Below, piece after piece: positions 1 through 8,200 of a stretch of DNA of 11,070 nucleotides. Location of the stretch: NCBI GenBank assembly GCA_003225615.1, contig QIAS01000186.1, forward strand, positions 1,464 to 12,533, read 5' to 3'. Source of the DNA: Acidobacteriota bacterium (GTDB lineage Bacteria > Acidobacteriota > Terriglobia > Terriglobales > Acidobacteriaceae). The notes below the pieces were generated by a model, which saw nothing but the letters and a program-made list of their open reading frames with translations, ran no database searches and was not told the origin of the DNA. Numbering within the stretch: the first letter of the stretch is position 1; each line of letters begins with the position of its first letter. Both the position numbers and the translations under genes were made by a program.

Positions 1-977
1 CTAACGTACGCTGATTGTTTCAGAAATGCATCCATTTTCCCGCCGTCCACGTCGAGATGACTACTGTCCCAAGAGGGAATCAGATTCTCAGTGCACACCG
101 TCTGGAAATGGTAGGGATGAAGTGGTGTTCCATTCCTGTCGTAGAGCGTAGCGTTGAGCGGCACTCCATCGATGCTGTTGGACAGGCCCTTGGAAGCGCG
201 GTACACGCCCAACATCCCGAAGTAGTTGTCAAAAGAATGATTCTCCTGCACGAAAAAAATAATGTGACGCAGATTGGTGATTCCTGAATTGGCAGTCACG
301 GTAAACGAAACGGTGCGGCTGAACGATACCCCGGCTTGGTCCTTAGCCGTAACCGTGATGGTGTTGGCACCGCTGGCGAGATTAGTCAGGTACACGTCCA
401 GCGGGGCAGAGCTACCCTGAAACAGCACAGTTCCGTTGCGAATGACCTGGATCGAGGTTGCCGGACTTGTATCTGTAAAACCTCCAACCAGGTGAACCGG
501 CGAACTCACGACCGCGCCGCCGGCAGGAGTACAGATAGTGATGCTTGGATTGGTGGTGCCCAAGCTGCAAGGAGGGGTCATGGCCACGTTGACGTTCTTA
601 CTGAAAATCTTCCCCGCGCTGTCCTTCGCCTGGACTGTTACCACATGATTTCCCAGAGACAAATTAATATACGTATCTACGTTGGGGGCATTCACCTGGT
701 ACACAAGTGAGTTATCGACGTAGATCTGGACTGCGGTCACTGTGTTCGAATCCGTGGTGCTGGCCACCACGTGCGCCGGAGTCGCCACAATCGCATTCTG
801 AGTAGGCGTACAAACCGTTACCGACGGGTTTACCGTGCCCGGAGTGCAGGTTGCAGCGGCAGCACGTGGGGACGCTGCGGTGACTGCCAGGAACACGACG
901 GAGACGAGCACAAGACTCAACCATGCTGCGCGCCTGCGAGGCGAGACCGATAAGCGAAAGTGGAAATGTTTTCTCAT
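1..977 (-). CDS. Secreted phosphoesterase (phospholipase C / acid phosphatase family) with two Ig-like repeats, 3'-truncated by window edge
   Basis: Reading the minus strand from ATG 977 gives 325 uninterrupted codons running off the left edge. Residues 1-42 look like an export signal: basic start with an Arg triplet at 14-16, hydrophobic core about 19-35, and an Ala-rich cleavage region about 39-42. Two related beta-rich repeats follow at about 43-133 and 137-228. Each opens with a Cys-x11-Cys segment containing NPS(V/I)T(V/I)C and closes with an AKDxAG strand, which is typical of bacterial Ig-like folds. The catalytic domain begins at about 237 with HIIFFVQENHSFDNYFG. This is the first metal-binding motif of the phosphoesterase family (PF04185) of phospholipases C and AcpA-type acid phosphatases, with Glu245 and Asn246 as expected ligands. 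The product should be secreted and hydrolyse phosphoesters, perhaps freeing phosphate for the neighbouring permease. The substrate cannot be decided because most of the catalytic domain is missing. No clear Shine-Dalgarno sequence precedes the start; the signal peptide fixes it. Confidence 0.85.
   Translation of the reverse strand, partial: MRKHFHFRLSVSPRRRAAWLSLVLVSVVFLAVTAASPRAAAATCTPGTVNPSVTVCTPTQNAIVATPAHVVASTTDSNTVTAVQIYVDNSLVYQVNAPNVDTYINLSLGNHVVTVQAKDSAGKIFSKNVNVAMTPPCSLGTTNPSITICTPAGGAVVSSPVHLVGGFTDTSPATSIQVIRNGTVLFQGSSAPLDVYLTNLASGANTITVTAKDQAGVSFSRTVSFTVTANSGITNLRHIIFFVQENHSFDNYFGMLGVYRASKGLSNSIDGVPLNATLYDRNGTPLHPYHFQTVCTENLIPSWDSSHLDVDGGKMDAFLKQSAYV
294..851 (-). repeat. Tandem duplicated Ig-like domain within the phosphoesterase
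   Basis: The encoded protein contains two copies of a segment of about 93 residues (nt 579-851 and 294-569). Both share a Cys-x11-Cys head, at Cys44/Cys56 and Cys137/Cys149, exactly 93 residues apart. Both also share the words NPSVTVCTP/NPSITICTP and VQAKDSAG/VTAKDQAG. The copies have diverged too far to be a recent DNA-level duplication. They probably form two small beta-sandwiches placed between the signal peptide and the enzyme domain. Confidence 0.7.
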
Positions 978-1526
978 GGAATTTAATTTTATGTCGCCTG
1001 GGCATCTCGGCCCTAAGCGGGGCCAATCCAGCGTTCGCGTCGGAGTTATTCTTAGGACGAATCTGGCAGACAGAGGGTTGCCCCGACAAGGCTGCCAAAC
1101 GCTCGTAAAAGTTCAAGGCGGCGGGAAGCCCGAGCCCGTGACAACAAAGAGTAGCTGCTTCTCACCGTAGTGCCGCGCCTGCCGAGTTGCTCAACGGCCC
1201 GGCCCATTATTTGATCTGCATTTTAACTTGTGAGGAATTTGACCACTGTTTGGCGATCTATTTTGCCGACAAGCTGAAAATTCAACAGTGATGGTGGTCT
1301 GGATCTCCACCGGTTTTCCATTGATTAAATCAGCTCCGTCTATCGGTGATCAGTTTGGACACTTCCATCCCATGTCGCTGAGTCCGAGCCTAGACCGCCG
1401 CGGGGCATGCAAGTCCAGCCTGCGCAAGCAGGCGCGGGGAAGGGCCTGTTCGAGGGGGAGCGAAAAACAGGATGCAGGTACTCAATTTCGACAAGCACTT
1501 GCGGCCATCACCCTTGGCGGGGCAGG
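978..1526. other. Non-coding gap of about 550 bp between the pit 3' end and the phosphoesterase 5' end
   Basis: I see no convincing gene here. Short open frames exist on both strands but none resembles a known protein or carries a ribosome site. The stretch must hold the end of the pit transcript and the promoter of the phosphoesterase gene, both read on the minus strand. Base composition is uneven: about 1201-1350 is AT-richer than its surroundings, as expected for a promoter region, while 1385-1530 is GC-rich and contains a short hairpin. I could not find a good -35/-10 pair, a Pho-box-like direct repeat or a riboswitch that I recognise. Confidence 0.6.
1418..1433. repeat. Perfect 6-bp hairpin with tetraloop, possible part of a transcript end
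   Basis: GCCTGC, a GCAA loop and GCAGGC form a perfect 6-bp GC-rich stem. On the plus strand the loop is of the stable GNRA type; on the minus strand it reads TTGC. It lies about 94 nt downstream of the pit stop codon in the direction of pit transcription. No T-run follows on either strand, so it is not a standard intrinsic terminator. It could protect the 3' end of the transcript or be chance. Confidence 0.3.
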
Positions 1527-2576
1527 CTAGGCCGCCCTGTAAAATACGCGGATCACCCAAAACACCGCCCCCGCGACCATCGCGGAAGCTGGAATGGTCA
1601 GGATCCATGCCCAGACAATCCTGCGTGCAACGCCCCAACGCACGGCCGAGAGGCGGTGCACAGCGCCCACCCCAACGATGGCTCCCGTAATGGTGTGCGT
1701 GGTGCTTACCGGAATTCCTGCTAAGGCGGTACCGAACAGGGTCAGGGCTCCGGCACTCTCGGCACAGAATCCTCCGAAGGGGCGCAGCTTGGTAATCTTC
1801 GATCCCATGGTGTGAACGATCCGCCAGCCACCCAGGTATGTTCCCAACGCGATGGCAGTGTGAGCAGCAAGAATGATGGGCCACTTGTAGTGGCCCCAGT
1901 CGTGGCCCATATCCGCCCGGCTCATGTAGCCGCTGGTATAAAGGGCGCCCGCGATAATGCCCATGGTTTTCTGCGCGTCATTGCCGCCGTGCCCCAGGCT
2001 GTATGCAGCGGCAGAAACTATTTGCAGGCGCCGGAACCAGGTATCCACCTGGAGAGGCGATTTGTCTCGCAGCAGCCAATATCCAGCCGTGCTGAAGATG
2101 AGGGCCAGCACGAATCCCATCACGGGCGCGATCACGATGAAGACCAGCGTTTTGGTCCACCCCTGAGGGATGATGACCTGGTAAGCTTCCGCCCAGCCGC
2201 GGTTTAACGCGGCTCTAGTTACCGCCGCGCCAGCGTAACCGCCGATCAGGGCGTGCGAAGAAGAGGTCGGGAGCCCCCACCACCAGGTCAGCAAGTCCCA
2301 GACGATGGCTCCGACCAGTCCGGCGATTACCACATACTGGGTCACATCATCCAGACGGATCATCCCCTTGCCGATGGTCTTGGCCACTGCGGTGCCGAGG
2401 AAAAAGGCAGCAGCGAAGTTAAAAAATGCCGCCCACAGCACCGCCAGTCGCGGCGAAAGCACGCGCGTGGAAACGACAGTCGCGATGCTGTTGGCGGCAT
2501 CGTGGAAGCCGTTAAGGAAATCGAAGATGAGGGCGGTCGTCACCGTGACGGCCAGCAGTGCGAAGCCAAGGTTCAC
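1527..2576 (-). CDS. pit: PiT-family low-affinity inorganic phosphate transporter
   Basis: This 349-residue integral membrane protein of the PiT family (PF01384) imports metal-phosphate or phosphate with a cation across the inner membrane. Family signatures are clear: GFHDAANS at 23-30, GLPTSSSHALIGG at 101-113, GHGGNDAQKTMG at 195-206, and GIPVSTTHTITGAIVG at 287-302. The first and third are the inverted-repeat GxxDxANS-like signatures. The rest is mostly hydrophobic helices, about ten by eye. The length matches short bacterial PiT proteins without the long cytoplasmic loop of E. coli PitA. The start is GTG at 2576; an in-frame TAA at 2607-2609 limits the N-terminus and no better start lies between. 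The DUF47 gene ends 53 bp upstream on the same strand, so the two are almost certainly cotranscribed. Sulfate transport by PiT homologues is known but less likely here. Confidence 0.93.
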   Translation of the reverse strand: MNLGFALLAVTVTTALIFDFLNGFHDAANSIATVVSTRVLSPRLAVLWAAFFNFAAAFFLGTAVAKTIGKGMIRLDDVTQYVVIAGLVGAIVWDLLTWWWGLPTSSSHALIGGYAGAAVTRAALNRGWAEAYQVIIPQGWTKTLVFIVIAPVMGFVLALIFSTAGYWLLRDKSPLQVDTWFRRLQIVSAAAYSLGHGGNDAQKTMGIIAGALYTSGYMSRADMGHDWGHYKWPIILAAHTAIALGTYLGGWRIVHTMGSKITKLRPFGGFCAESAGALTLFGTALAGIPVSTTHTITGAIVGVGAVHRLSAVRWGVARRIVWAWILTIPASAMVAGAVFWVIRVFYRAA

Positions 2577-2629
2577 GAGGAGACCGCGCTGTTTGGAAAT
2601 GAATTTTTATGCAAGTGATCCAGAAACAT

Positions 2630-3247
2630 TCAGGCGCTCTTCAGGGCTACTGCTTCTAGCACGTTGGCCGCGTCCTCGGCCTTATCCGTGGCATTCTCCA
2701 GTACTTCGTACAGTTCCTTGACCTTGATAAGTCGGATGGGGTCCTTCTCCTGATCGAACAGAATTGCAATCGCGCTCCGGCTGATGCGATCGGCTTCATT
2801 TTCCAGGCGGTTCACTTCCACGGTGTGTTCCAGCACCATCTGGTTTTTCTCCAGGACGGAAACGCCGCGACTCAAGGCTTCGCTCTGTTGCACAATCAAT
2901 TGCGCGAGAGCGGCCGCCGCATCCGGTGGCTGGGTGATTTTGTACATGACCAACCGGACGCCCGCAGCATTCACGAAGTCAAGGACGTCATCCAGAGAAG
3001 AAGTCAGCCTGTATATATCTTCGCGGTCGAACGGAGTGATGAAGGTCTGGTTCAAATGAATGATGATATTGTGGGTCATCTCATCGCCGTGGTGCTCAAT
3101 TTCCTGCAGTTGCCCAATTTTTGCTTCGTCCACTCGCGGTTCCTGAAGAATCTCGTGCAGCAAGCGCGCTCCCTTGGTGAGATTCGCGGAGACCTGGTTA
3201 AACAGGTGGAAGAACTTGGTCTCTCGCGGAATCAGACGAAATCTCAA
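2630..3247 (-). CDS. DUF47 / PhoU-like phosphate-transport accessory protein
   Basis: This is a soluble, mostly alpha-helical protein of the DUF47 family (PF01865), distantly related to PhoU and commonly encoded beside PiT permeases, where it is thought to modulate transport. The family opening RFRLIPRETKFFHLF is present at the N-terminus. It is followed by helices containing EIEHHGDEMTHNI and, near the C-terminus, ENATDKAEDAANVLE. These resemble the acidic, metal-binding E/DxxxD signatures of PhoU-type bundles. I prefer the TTG start at 3245-3247, giving 205 residues, because GGAGG sits five bases upstream and family members usually begin at this point. A longer frame could start at another TTG (3290-3292), adding 15 residues. 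That codon lacks a ribosome site and touches the -10 of the predicted promoter. The protein has no signal peptide or membrane segment. Confidence 0.88.
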   Translation of the reverse strand: MRFRLIPRETKFFHLFNQVSANLTKGARLLHEILQEPRVDEAKIGQLQEIEHHGDEMTHNIIIHLNQTFITPFDREDIYRLTSSLDDVLDFVNAAGVRLVMYKITQPPDAAAALAQLIVQQSEALSRGVSVLEKNQMVLEHTVEVNRLENEADRISRSAIAILFDQEKDPIRLIKVKELYEVLENATDKAEDAANVLEAVALKSA

Positions 3248-3251
3248 TTGA

Positions 3252-3257
3252 GCCTCC
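3252..3257 (-). promoter_or_regulatory. Shine-Dalgarno site that decides the DUF47 start
   Basis: GGAGG (3253-3257 on the minus strand) lies five bases before the TTG at 3245-3247. This is the best ribosome site in the area and supports the shorter 205-residue protein. Confidence 0.6.
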
Positions 3258-3290
3258 GTGATCAAGCCCGGTATGTCGTTGGGACCGCTC

Positions 3291-3319
3291 AATATCTCAT
3301 GCAGTTAGAAGTGCGTCAA
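3291..3319 (-). promoter_or_regulatory. Candidate sigma70 promoter for the DUF47-pit operon
   Basis: On the minus strand TTGACG (3314-3319, 5/6 match to the -35 consensus) is followed after exactly 17 bp by GATATT (3291-3296, 4/6 match to -10). Transcription would start near 3284, leaving about 37 nt of leader before the TTG at 3247. No tandem Pho-box was seen, so control by phosphate starvation is not evident from sequence. Confidence 0.45.
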
Positions 3320-3469
3320 ACTTGGCACCCCCCAAGAGCCCGCTACCCTATCTCCGCAAGAAGGCGATTGCGGCGAGATTAAAAGAAAAGGGGCCGTGAA
3401 AAAGTCAGCAACCAAAGCACGCGGTTTATTCTAGACTGGCTAGACGAAACCAGCATCAGGGATAGCGGC

Positions 3470-4231
3470 ATGAGACTCTCCGTTGTAATGCCGGTTTATA
3501 ACGAACGTAGCACCCTGCGGGAAGTGGTATCGAAAGTGCTTTCCCTGCCTTTGGAACTCGAAATCATCTGCGTGGATGACGGATCTGAAGACGGCTCGCG
3601 CGACATTCTAGCTCGCCTGCAGCATGACAATCCCCAAGTGCGAGTATTTCTGCAGCCGCACAACATGGGCAAGGGCGCCGCTCTGCGCCGTGGCATCCAG
3701 GAAGCCCGCGGCGACTTTGTCATCATCCAAGACGCCGACCTGGAATACGATCCTGCGGAATACGCGGTGCTCTTGGAACCGCTGATCGAGGGCAAGGCGG
3801 ACGTGGTGTACGGTTCGCGATTCCTGAGCGGACGCCCGCATCGTGTCTTGTATTTCTGGCACTCGGTGGGAAACTCAATCTTAACGCTCATCTCGAACGC
3901 CCTTACAAACCTCAATCTCAGCGACATGGAAACTTGTTACAAGGTATTCCGTCGGGAGGTCATTCAATCGATTCCCATCGAGGAGAACCGGTTTGGATTC
4001 GAGCCGGAGATCACGGTGAAGGTGGCCAAGCGGCGGCTGCGGATTTACGAGGTTGGGATCAGTTACTGGGGACGCACCTACGAAGAAGGCAAGAAAATTG
4101 GCTGGAAGGATGGCGTGCGCGCGCTCTGGTGCTTGTTGAAGTATTCCATGAAAGAATCGAGGGTTCCTGCACGGAATCAAGCTGTTTCTGCTACGATCCA
4201 AACCACTGATGTTCGTCCCCCTGCGGATTAA
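3470..4231 (+). CDS. GT2-family glycosyltransferase, polyprenyl/dolichol-phosphate mannose synthase type
   Basis: A 253-residue GT-A fold glycosyltransferase (GT2) that transfers a sugar from a nucleotide donor, probably to a polyprenyl phosphate or a lipid-linked acceptor. The N-terminus [10 protein letters not shown] is the classical opening. DDGS at 36-39 binds the nucleotide and DAD at 88-90 is the metal-binding DxD. VVYGSRF at 112-118 and [13 protein letters not shown] at 152-164 are typical of the DPM1-like branch, as is the late [15 protein letters not shown] at 201-215. No C-terminal membrane helices are present, so it should be cytosolic or peripheral, unlike GtrB/ArnC-type enzymes. 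The last 25 residues are polar and probably disordered. AGGGA about seven bases before the ATG is a fair ribosome site. The gene is divergent from the DUF47-pit operon and followed by 187 bp before the phosphatase gene. The actual sugar and acceptor are unknown. Confidence 0.88.
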   Translation: MRLSVVMPVYNERSTLREVVSKVLSLPLELEIICVDDGSEDGSRDILARLQHDNPQVRVFLQPHNMGKGAALRRGIQEARGDFVIIQDADLEYDPAEYAVLLEPLIEGKADVVYGSRFLSGRPHRVLYFWHSVGNSILTLISNALTNLNLSDMETCYKVFRREVIQSIPIEENRFGFEPEITVKVAKRRLRIYEVGISYWGRTYEEGKKIGWKDGVRALWCLLKYSMKESRVPARNQAVSATIQTTDVRPPAD

Positions 4232-4370
4232 TACATGGCAGGAGGCTGGCGCCGCAGCAGGGCAGCTCGTGCGTTCCAAGCAACAAATTCTATTCCGGGC
4301 TGCACCCCAAGTTGCACACTATCCCTCCCGAAGCGCTTCCATATCTCTTGAGATCGAACGAGAGTTGTGG

Positions 4371-4399
4371 TTTACGGCATTCAGCAACTGCGGTAGGAT
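4371..4399 (+). promoter_or_regulatory. Weak candidate promoter for the PP2C phosphatase gene
   Basis: TTTACG (4371-4376) and TAGGAT (4394-4399) are separated by 17 bp, each matching four of six consensus bases. The predicted start of transcription falls close to the ATG at 4419, leaving a very short leader. This agrees with the absence of a clear Shine-Dalgarno sequence. The 187-bp gap upstream contains no gene that I can recognise. Confidence 0.25.
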
Positions 4400-4418
4400 T
4401 TAGCGCCTCACGATCTGT

Positions 4419-5258
4419 ATGAAATTGGCGATCCAGGCAGCAGGAAAAACCGATGTTGGATTAGTGCGAGCCAACAATGAGGACAACTTCGGTTACGACG
4501 TTCGGGAGGGAATTTTCGTGGTTTGCGACGGCATGGGCGGTCAGGCTGCCGGGGAGACGGCGAGCAAGATCGCAGTGGAAACCGTGTTGAAGTGTTTTCA
4601 GCAGGACCATGGTGTCACCAATTCGCACGTGCTCGGCCGCGGGTTCGAAGAAGTTTCCGAGCGGGCCAATGCGCTCGGCAATGCCGTGCAACTGGCTAAC
4701 CAGGCCATTCAGGAAGCTGCTGCGCGGAATCCGGGACAGTCTGGCATGGGTTCGACGATTGTGGCAGTGTGCACGGGAGGAAGCCAGTTTTCCATCGCAA
4801 ACGTTGGAGATAGCCGTATTTACCTGATTCGTGGAGACGCCATTCAGCAATTGACCAGCGACCATTCGCTGGTCATGGAGCAGGTGCGACGGGGCTTGAT
4901 GACAATGGAGGAAGCGGAGAAATCCGAGATGCAAAATGTCATTGTACGAGCACTGGGTACCGAGGAGAGCGTTGAGCCCGACCTGGAAGACCATGAGTTC
5001 GTGCCGGGCGATCTCTTGGTGCTGTGTAGCGACGGCCTCTCTCGTTATGTGAAAGAAAACACGATATTGGAAACGATCCGCAGCACGGAAAATCTCGATG
5101 AAGCTTGTGCAAAATTGATTGAGGCCGCCAAGAGCGGAGGTAGCGACGACAACATTACATGCCTACTGGTACGGGCGCGCGAGCAGGACCAGTCCTGGGG
5201 CGGCCGGCTGCGCAACTTAATCTCTCCTGCCAACAACTCGCGCCATGGTTCCAGTTGA
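4419..5258 (+). CDS. PP2C-type serine/threonine protein phosphatase (Stp1/PrpC/PppA-like)
   Basis: A 279-residue metal-dependent phosphatase that removes phosphate from Ser/Thr of proteins in the cytoplasm. The bacterial PP2C motifs appear in order: TDVGLVRANNEDNF at 11-24, VVCDGMGGQAAGETAS at 34-49 (metal ligand Asp37), GMGST at 109-113, NVGDSRIYLIR at 128-138, LTSDHSLV at 145-152, LVLCSDGLSRYV at 200-211, and GGSDDNITCLLV at 240-251 (metal ligands Asp243/Asp244 region). All key acidic residues are present, so it should be active. The protein has no membrane segment; a short polar tail follows the domain. No kinase gene lies next to it in the window. Its stop is 13 bp from the stop of tssM on the other strand. 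In several T6SS loci a phosphatase of this type (PppA) opposes the kinase PpkA and turns secretion down; that role here is an inference from position only. Confidence 0.93.
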   Translation: MKLAIQAAGKTDVGLVRANNEDNFGYDVREGIFVVCDGMGGQAAGETASKIAVETVLKCFQQDHGVTNSHVLGRGFEEVSERANALGNAVQLANQAIQEAAARNPGQSGMGSTIVAVCTGGSQFSIANVGDSRIYLIRGDAIQQLTSDHSLVMEQVRRGLMTMEEAEKSEMQNVIVRALGTEESVEPDLEDHEFVPGDLLVLCSDGLSRYVKENTILETIRSTENLDEACAKLIEAAKSGGSDDNITCLLVRAREQDQSWGGRLRNLISPANNSRHGSS

Positions 5259-5271
5259 TGCCCCAACCTTC

Positions 5272-8200
5272 CTACTGCTGCGCCACGGTGGAAACGCAGC
5301 GCAATCCCGAAAGTTCAGATGAGTGGAGCGGGTTAAACCCGTTCACCGTCAACTGGTAGCTGTACGACATCTTCTTTCCGCTGGGCAGGATGATGTCCCG
5401 TCCATTTGACTGCATGACCCACTCGAGATCGTTACTGCCGGGCCCGGAAGGCCGCCAGTGAGCATCTGAGACATAGTGGAAGATTGCCCAGGGACCTGAA
5501 TAAGGCGATCCCAGCAAATTACCTTTTGCCGTGGCTTGAACGGTCTCGCCGGCGCCCGCCCAGTTGAAAGTCTTTTGTTGCCCCGTGGTCGCGAGTGTTT
5601 CACTGCCTACGTTAAGCATAACTCCCTCCACGTTACTGGGGAGTTGCTTCAGGGAATAGGTGAAATGGGGAGTGGGCGGGACTGCGGCCGCTCCCGGCTG
5701 CGTCTGCGATCCTGGCTGATAGAGGGCGTCGCTAACCGCGACGGCGCGATTGTAGAAGATGAGGAATGCAGGTGAGATTCGGACGGTGCCGGAAGGATTG
5801 GCCACATACCTCGAACCTTCCTTGGTGGTATAGCTGCTCAGTTTGGCGTCCTTGAAAGCAGTCCACAAAGCACCCGTGCCGGGCGCAAAAATCGTATTCA
5901 ACTGATCGATGGGGAGATCCCGCTCTGAGGTGGGATTGAATGGATAGTACCTGTGAACGATAGGATCAAACTGCGAGCAGAAAGCTCTCCCGGCGTTGTT
6001 CAACGCCTCCACCGGGCTGCCGATGATGTCTTTTTCTGCAATGATGATGGGCTCCTGCAACAACGAGCGAAGCGAACTCTCGGTGTGGAAGCGCTGGTCT
6101 ACGCGCGCGCTCGTAGCTGCGTTGGCCTGCAGTTTGGCTGCTTCGGCCGAGTTGAGGGCTTGCGTGTTCAGGTTCGGGTCATTCGGACTGGGACTGCGAA
6201 CAATGGTCAGAATGTCGGTCTGCAGCTTGGCCAGCGCAGCTACATAGTCTTTGTTGGCAGGAATCACGTACGCCGTGGGCAGGCCTTGCGCAGGTCCAGG
6301 CGGTTCCACCGCGTGTACCGGAGCAAAAACGTCGCTTATATCAGGGACGCCCACGTCCGTGTTGTGAGCAACGAACCACAGCAACTCCAGTAGCGGAGAA
6401 GTAGCGCTGGTGAGCTTTTCCAACCGGTCGCTGGCTTCGTCAAGCTTGAAATTGACAACGTGGGATCTCTCCAGAACGTTACGCCACTCGTTGATGAAAT
6501 CCTGGTAATACCGTTCGGTAAGTTTCTGCTGGAGAGTGGCGGGATCTAACTGTGTCGCGGTGTTCTTGCCCAGAACCCACTCTTCGCCCCGCATGTAGTT
6601 GGAGGGCTTCCGAATGGCCTCCTGCATGAAAGCGAAGCCCCCCCGGGTGAAAGCGCCTTTGACTCGGTACGAGCTGAGAATCGTACCCACTGAATCCCTG
6701 AACTGCTCATTGAAGCTGAGTTCGGCATTCTTACGCGATGCCTCGGCCAGTAACGGGTAATAGTAGCGGTCTATCCCGCCGAATTGCCCCAGATAAACGC
6801 GGGCGTGCTCAATGGCCTGCTTGTCGCGTCGTGCGTTTTCATCAGGGTAAGGATTGTCCGCAATCAATTCCGTACTGTAGAAGTCGAATTGTGACCTGGC
6901 CAGTGCCGCGCTTTGCTCATCAACATTTTTTCCCGCTTGCCAATGGCTTTGAAGTACCGGAGCGAGGAACTCTTTGGTGCTCTTCTCCGGATTCGATGTG
7001 GTCATCAGATAAGCCTTCAATTCGTTATAGGGAATCTCGTAGACGGCGTTGGCATCCGGCTTGTCTTTAAGGGTGCGGAGAGCCGTCAGCAATTTTCCTT
7101 GCGTTTCACCGAATAGGAGGCTGCGGAAACGATCGAAATAAATTTGCCGGGCATCCGGATAAATGCCGTCGCCCACATACAATCCCCAGCGCAGGTGGAG
7201 GGGAACTCCGTCGCGCTCATAACTCGTGAGTGTCTGCAGTTCCTGGCGGAGATTGTCGAGCTTCTGCAAGTCAGCCCGGCTAGGCACCTGGTTGGGAGCG
7301 ACCCTTACCGTGCGCAAATCTTCGGCGGCGCGCTGGACACCGTCTTCAAGCGCGCGGTTGCCGAGAAACGAGATCAGAAAGCCAATCGCGCAAACCAAAC
7401 CGAGGGCTGCCACAGCGCCCAGCAAGACGCGCCGAAGCAGGCTGACGCGGGAACTGAAGCCGCTGGCGCTGAGCGCGACCTTGTCTTTGAGGATAATTTC
7501 GTTGAAGAACTGCGTGAGAAAAACCCACTGCGGCACTTTGCGGGAGCCGGCTACACGGGCAGCGACCGGGGCCTGCGACGAACGATATCCCCCGCCGCCG
7601 CCTCCGCCGCCGAAGATGCGAGTGGCCCCAGCATCAAAGCCGCCGGCGCTGGATTCGGCGACTTGCCCAACATCGGGTGCGGCCGCGACCACGTCCTCCA
7701 CGACGACCGGGCGTACGCCGGTGAAATAAAATCCGCGGAGGAATGGATTCACCGCCAGCTGACTCGGGCGAGCCATATCCACGAGAAATTGCACGAGGAG
7801 GTTGCGGAACTTTCTGAGCTCGCGGGGAAACTCGTAAATACCCGGCAGCTTGGCGGCTTCGTTCTCGCGGGCAAGAAGGTCCAGTCGCCTCTCCGCCAAG
7901 GAATAAAAGAGTTCATCGAAGGCCTTGGTCAGCCGGCGAGTTTCCTCCTCGGCGTAAACGCCTGCGGATTGCAGCGATCGCACCGGTAAAGTTGCGCCGA
8001 GCACCTGCGACGTTTCATTCTTGCTAAGGCCTGCCACATAGTCGAGAAAGAATGAGCCTCCGTCCCCGCGAGCGCCCAGACGATCGGCTTTCGTGAACAG
8101 CACATAAATAGGAAAGCTGATTCCCAGCAACTGCGAAATTTCTTGCAGTCGTGATGCCAACTTACGGGCTGCGGAGGGAATTGTCTCGCTGGCGCCGGGC

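Noticed and set aside
336..710. Plus-strand open frame of 124 codons
   Set aside because: Antisense to the phosphoesterase Ig-like repeats, which are the convincing reading of this DNA.
712..1116. Minus-strand open frame of 134 codons overlapping the phosphoesterase start
   Set aside because: It is out of frame with the phosphoesterase, whose signal peptide and Ig-like repeats explain the shared DNA; the peptide is Cys/His/Gly-rich and unlike a real protein.
1524..1550. GC-rich imperfect inverted repeat around the pit stop codon as terminator
   Set aside because: The stem is short, the loop long and no T-run follows, so I do not call a terminator.
1390..1884. Minus-strand open frame of 164 codons at the 3' end of pit
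   Set aside because: It overlaps the conserved pit frame and gives a Cys/His/Arg-rich peptide typical of a shifted frame.
2630..3292. Longer DUF47 protein of 220 residues from TTG 3292
   Set aside because: No ribosome site, overlap with the predicted -10, and 15 extra residues not typical of the family; the start at 3247 is better supported.
3431..3445. Direct repeat CTAGAC-TGG-CTAGAC upstream of the glycosyltransferase
   Set aside because: Two six-base copies at nine-base spacing could be an operator, but there is no further copy or known regulator site; chance is likely.
7144..7989. Plus-strand open frame of 281 codons
   Set aside because: It lies fully antisense to the well-conserved TssM coding sequence and its peptide has no recognisable domain; it is a by-product of GC-rich codon usage.
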